Source of the DNA: Cyanobacteria bacterium FACHB-DQ100
GTDB taxonomy: Bacteria > Cyanobacteriota > Cyanobacteriia > Leptolyngbyales > Leptolyngbyaceae
Assembly: GCA_014695195.1 (NCBI GenBank)
Contig: JACJNW010000041.1
Location: 124,001-188,000 of the forward strand
DNA length: 64,000 nt
Direction of reading: 5' to 3'
Positions 61,625-64,000 of this stretch are shown piece by piece (the stretch's first letter is position 1; each line of letters begins with the position of its first letter). The position numbers and the translations under genes were made by a program. Under the pieces are notes generated by a model, which did no database searches, was not told the DNA's origin, and was given only the letters and a program-made list of their open reading frames with translations.

Positions 61625-61760
61625 TGCATAGGCTCCTATCCCCGTGGGTGAAAAGCAAGGGGCGCTTTCAGGAGGAAGAACCCTGAATCCAGTGAATTAG
61701 ATTTGTTTAAGTCCCTTGAATCCCCAAGGTGTTTAGGAAACCAAATAGCGGTATGTGACA
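61625..61760 (+). promoter_or_regulatory. Candidate structured leader RNA upstream of the APC permease
   Basis: This leader holds several local helices: ATAGG/CCTAT, CCCC/GGGG around GTGGGTGAAAAGCAA, TTCAGG/CCTGAA and CCTTG/CAAGG, with purine-rich unpaired AGGAGGAAGAACC. The GGCTCCTAT block resembles one piece of the M-box and GAGGAA-ACCC one of c-di-AMP leaders, but neither aptamer is complete, so I do not assign a class. The rest of the 427-base gap (61364-61790) shows no gene. Confidence 0.4.
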
Positions 61761-61790
61761 GTGAGATCTTGCTAGGGAGATGGAAGGGGC

Positions 61791-63734
61791 ATGGTTCGCG
61801 CAATTAATTCAAGTCAGTATTACAGGAAAGTAATGCGCTGGCTGCTTGAAGAGGACAAGCAAACCCAGGAAGGACCTTATTCTAAGCAGCACGCCCATCG
61901 AACTCATGCGTGGTGGAAGGTGATGTGCCTCACCGGAGTGGATTATTTCTCGACTTTGGGCTATCAACCTGGAATTGCAGCTTTAGCAGCAGGGAACCTT
62001 TCTCCAGTAGCGACCTTAATTTTGGTGTTACTAACCCTGTTTGGTGCATTACCCATCTATCAACGAGTTGCAGCTAAAAGTCCTCATGGAGAGGGCTCAA
62101 TTGCAATGCTGGAACATCTCTTGCCATGGTGGCAGGGCAAGTTTTTTGTGCTTTGCCTGCTGGGCTTTGTCGCAACTGACTTCATCATTACCATAACGCT
62201 TTCGGCAGCGGATGCGACTGCTCATGTTATTGAGAATCCGTTAGCTCCTCACTTTCTGCATGATCAAGCTGTTGCTATTACGCTTGTCCTCATTACCTTG
62301 CTGGGAGCAGTCTTTCTCAAGGGGTTTCAGGAGGCGATTGGGTTAGCTGTTTTCTTGGTCAGTGTTTATCTACTGTTGAATCTGATTACAATCGGAGTTG
62401 GGATATCCCAAATTGTCCATCAACCAACGGTCATCGTGGATTGGCAACGGGCTCTGTTCGCCAGTCATAACAATCCTGTTGCGATGCTCGGCATGGCAGC
62501 CCTGCTGTTTCCAAAACTAGCACTGGGTCTATCAGGATTTGAAACAGGTGTGGTTGTAATGCCGCTCGTAAAGGGAAGCGACAGCGACACCGAGGAACAT
62601 CCAACCGGGCGTATTCGTAATACGCGCAAGTTGCTGACCGCAGCAGCACTCATTATGAGCCTGTACTTACTAAGCAGTAGCTTGGTGACCACCCTGCTGA
62701 TTCCACCAGCAGAATTCAAAGCAGGAGGAGAAGCCAGTGGACGAGCGCTAGCTTATCTAGCTCATCGTTATCTCGGGGGTGGATTTGGAACTGTCTATGA
62801 TCTCAGCACGATCGCGATTTTATGGTTTGCTGGTGCTTCAGCCATGGCAGGATTACTCAACATTGTGCCGCGCTACTTACCGCGCTATGGTATGGCACCG
62901 AACTGGGCCCGGGTGACACGTCCGCTAGTTCTGGTTTATACCGCTATTGCTTTCACTGTAACCATTTTGTTTAGAGCAAATGTAGAGGCACAAGGGGGAG
63001 CCTATGCCACCGGGGTATTAGTGCTCATGACCTCGGCAGCAGTTGCAGTAACACTCTCGATGCGTCGTCATGGATCAAAACACGCAAGATTTGCATTCGG
63101 GGCAATCACATTGGTGTTTCTGTACACGACCCTTGTGAATATCATTGAGAGACCTGAGGGCATTCGGATTGCTGGCTTTTTCATTGCTGCAATCATCTTG
63201 ACTTCATTAGTTTCGCGAGTCTGGCGATCCACTGAGCTCCGGGTCGAGAAAGTTGAAATGGATGAAACTGCTCATCGGTTCATTACCGAAGCCAGCCAAG
63301 ATACGGTGCGGGTCATTGCGAATCGACTGAATACGGGGGATGTTGAAGAATATTACTGGAAGGAAAAGGAAGTTCGAGAGGATCATCATATTCCAGAATC
63401 CGATGCGGTTCTGTTTTTGGAAGTTCAAATTGCTGATGCATCCGAGTTTGCCAATAGTGTTCGAGTCAAAGGGATTACCGTTGGCGACTATCGGATTTTG
63501 AGGGTTGAGAGCGCTGCTGTCCCCAATGCGATCGCGGCAATTTTGTTATATACCCGCGACCAAACCGGCAAATTGCCGCATGCCTATTTTGGTTGGGTAG
63601 AAGGCAATCCGATCCAATACTTGCTGCGTTTCATTCTGTTTGGCGAGGGTGATATTGCTGTGGTGACGCGCGAAGTACTTCGTAAGGCTGAAAAGAACCC
63701 TCAACTCCGTCCTGCGATTCATGTTGGAGGTTAA
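61791..63734 (+). CDS. APC-superfamily permease, KimA/KUP-like
   Basis: A 647-residue protein with a cytoplasmic N-terminus, about 12 helices and a hydrophilic C-terminal domain (about 490-647, [21 protein letters not shown], then [13 protein letters not shown] and [13 protein letters not shown]). The order [36 protein letters not shown] and [10 protein letters not shown] parallels the KimA potassium importers, so cation or amino-acid transport is plausible. GGAAGGGG lies just before the ATG at 61791. The soluble C-terminal domain is likely regulatory. Substrate is not established. Confidence 0.78.
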   Translation: MVRAINSSQYYRKVMRWLLEEDKQTQEGPYSKQHAHRTHAWWKVMCLTGVDYFSTLGYQPGIAALAAGNLSPVATLILVLLTLFGALPIYQRVAAKSPHGEGSIAMLEHLLPWWQGKFFVLCLLGFVATDFIITITLSAADATAHVIENPLAPHFLHDQAVAITLVLITLLGAVFLKGFQEAIGLAVFLVSVYLLLNLITIGVGISQIVHQPTVIVDWQRALFASHNNPVAMLGMAALLFPKLALGLSGFETGVVVMPLVKGSDSDTEEHPTGRIRNTRKLLTAAALIMSLYLLSSSLVTTLLIPPAEFKAGGEASGRALAYLAHRYLGGGFGTVYDLSTIAILWFAGASAMAGLLNIVPRYLPRYGMAPNWARVTRPLVLVYTAIAFTVTILFRANVEAQGGAYATGVLVLMTSAAVAVTLSMRRHGSKHARFAFGAITLVFLYTTLVNIIERPEGIRIAGFFIAAIILTSLVSRVWRSTELRVEKVEMDETAHRFITEASQDTVRVIANRLNTGDVEEYYWKEKEVREDHHIPESDAVLFLEVQIADASEFANSVRVKGITVGDYRILRVESAAVPNAIAAILLYTRDQTGKLPHAYFGWVEGNPIQYLLRFILFGEGDIAVVTREVLRKAEKNPQLRPAIHVGG

Positions 63735-63798
63735 GTAATCGTCATCCATTCTGTTCGACCTCATGAACGCGCTGGTTGCACTGACCTTTACGGCAAGA

Positions 63799-63835
63799 AC
63801 CCTCAGTAGGCAGAGCAAACCCTCCTGCTGAGGGT
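63799..63835 (+). terminator. Terminator hairpin after the APC permease
   Basis: ACCCTCAGTAGG (63799-63810) pairs with CCTGCTGAGGGT (63824-63835) with one mismatch and a 13-base loop. It lies 65 bases past the stop. The T-run is weak (AATCACAG follows), so it could also serve the opposite strand. Confidence 0.6.
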
Positions 63836-64000
63836 AATCACAGCACCCATCTTTCTGATTTGCCAATACGATTTACGTAGGAAATTTAGCGTGACTAGAG
63901 TGACGAATGGAGTATCTCAATCCTATGCTCAGCCAGACTGTCTTTTCATCGGCATAGTATGCTGAATTTTCCAGCCAGGATCACAATGGGATAGGGAAAG
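63836..64000. other. Right-edge region without an identified gene
   Basis: No complete gene is visible. The minus strand is open from the edge to about 63928 with a translation ending KIQHTMPMKRQSG, which could be the last codons of a gene starting outside the window, but it is too short to identify. Confidence 0.25.

Noticed and set aside
61625-61760. Calling the permease leader a c-di-AMP or M-box riboswitch
   Set aside because: Only short blocks agree; the conserved cores of either class are missing.

Overview
The window reads as chromosomal DNA of a free-living cyanobacterium, most likely a filamentous or Leptolyngbya-like lineage. The evidence is the very frequent HIP1 octamer GCGATCGC, a one-helix high-light-inducible protein, a BT1-type folate/biopterin carrier, cyanobacteria-restricted small proteins (DUF2555, DUF4079, a free-standing DALR domain), an NtcA-type promoter and the plsX-fabH-fabD-plsC block. 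Genus is inference. There is no insertion sequence, prophage, CRISPR array or rRNA; one tRNA-Lys(CTT) is present. Most of the window is ordinary core genome with small accessory patches.

Layout. 1-12.3 kb: an edge-truncated PfkB sugar kinase, a CYP120-like P450, a CDF transporter, a HAD phosphatase, a free-standing DALR domain protein, a Crp/Fnr regulator, an LpxB-like glycosyltransferase, an apocarotenoid oxygenase, a BT1 carrier, an Hlip with a near-consensus promoter and terminator, and a DUF2079 membrane protein. 12.4-16.9 kb: plsX, fabH, fabD and plsC (lipid synthesis), then a 2OG-Fe(II) oxygenase. 16.9-26.2 kb: a guanidine-utilisation island. 26.2-43.5 kb: nth, ruvC, and a spread-out set for glycogen and carbon metabolism (two GH57 enzymes, glgA, pyk, an amylo-alpha-1,6-glucosidase, eda), with cysK and several small or hypothetical proteins. 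43.7-56.4 kb: a tandem-repeat protein, a lipoprotein, purH, an esterase, a barnase-like RNase with its barstar, coaBC, fumC, an Rpn-like nuclease and a MacAB-type efflux operon. 56.4-64 kb: an Uma2 remnant, bioA, cobK, cobL, tRNA-Lys, a broken small membrane gene, and a large APC/KimA-like permease behind a possible structured leader.

The most coherent system is the guanidine island. Two divergent guanidine-I (ykkC) riboswitches face away from each other in one 660-base intergenic region. The leftward one precedes two DUF1989 proteins (UAAP1 and UAAP2, family-level carboxyguanidine deiminase subunits), a 60-residue two-helix membrane protein and a biotin-dependent carboxylase labelled urea carboxylase by homology. 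The rightward one precedes a substrate-binding lipoprotein, a permease and an ATPase, with a biotin-protein ligase overlapping the ATPase end. A canonical NtcA promoter (GTA-N8-TAC, 22 bases, TA-N3-T) lies upstream of the rightward riboswitch. The sequence therefore suggests import, biotinylation of the carboxylase, carboxylation and deimination of guanidine, gated by both nitrogen status and guanidine. No allophanate hydrolase, the expected last enzyme, is in the window.

A second notable locus is a barnase/RNase Sa-type ribonuclease split exactly at an A-AAA-AAC heptamer, followed by an intact barstar gene.
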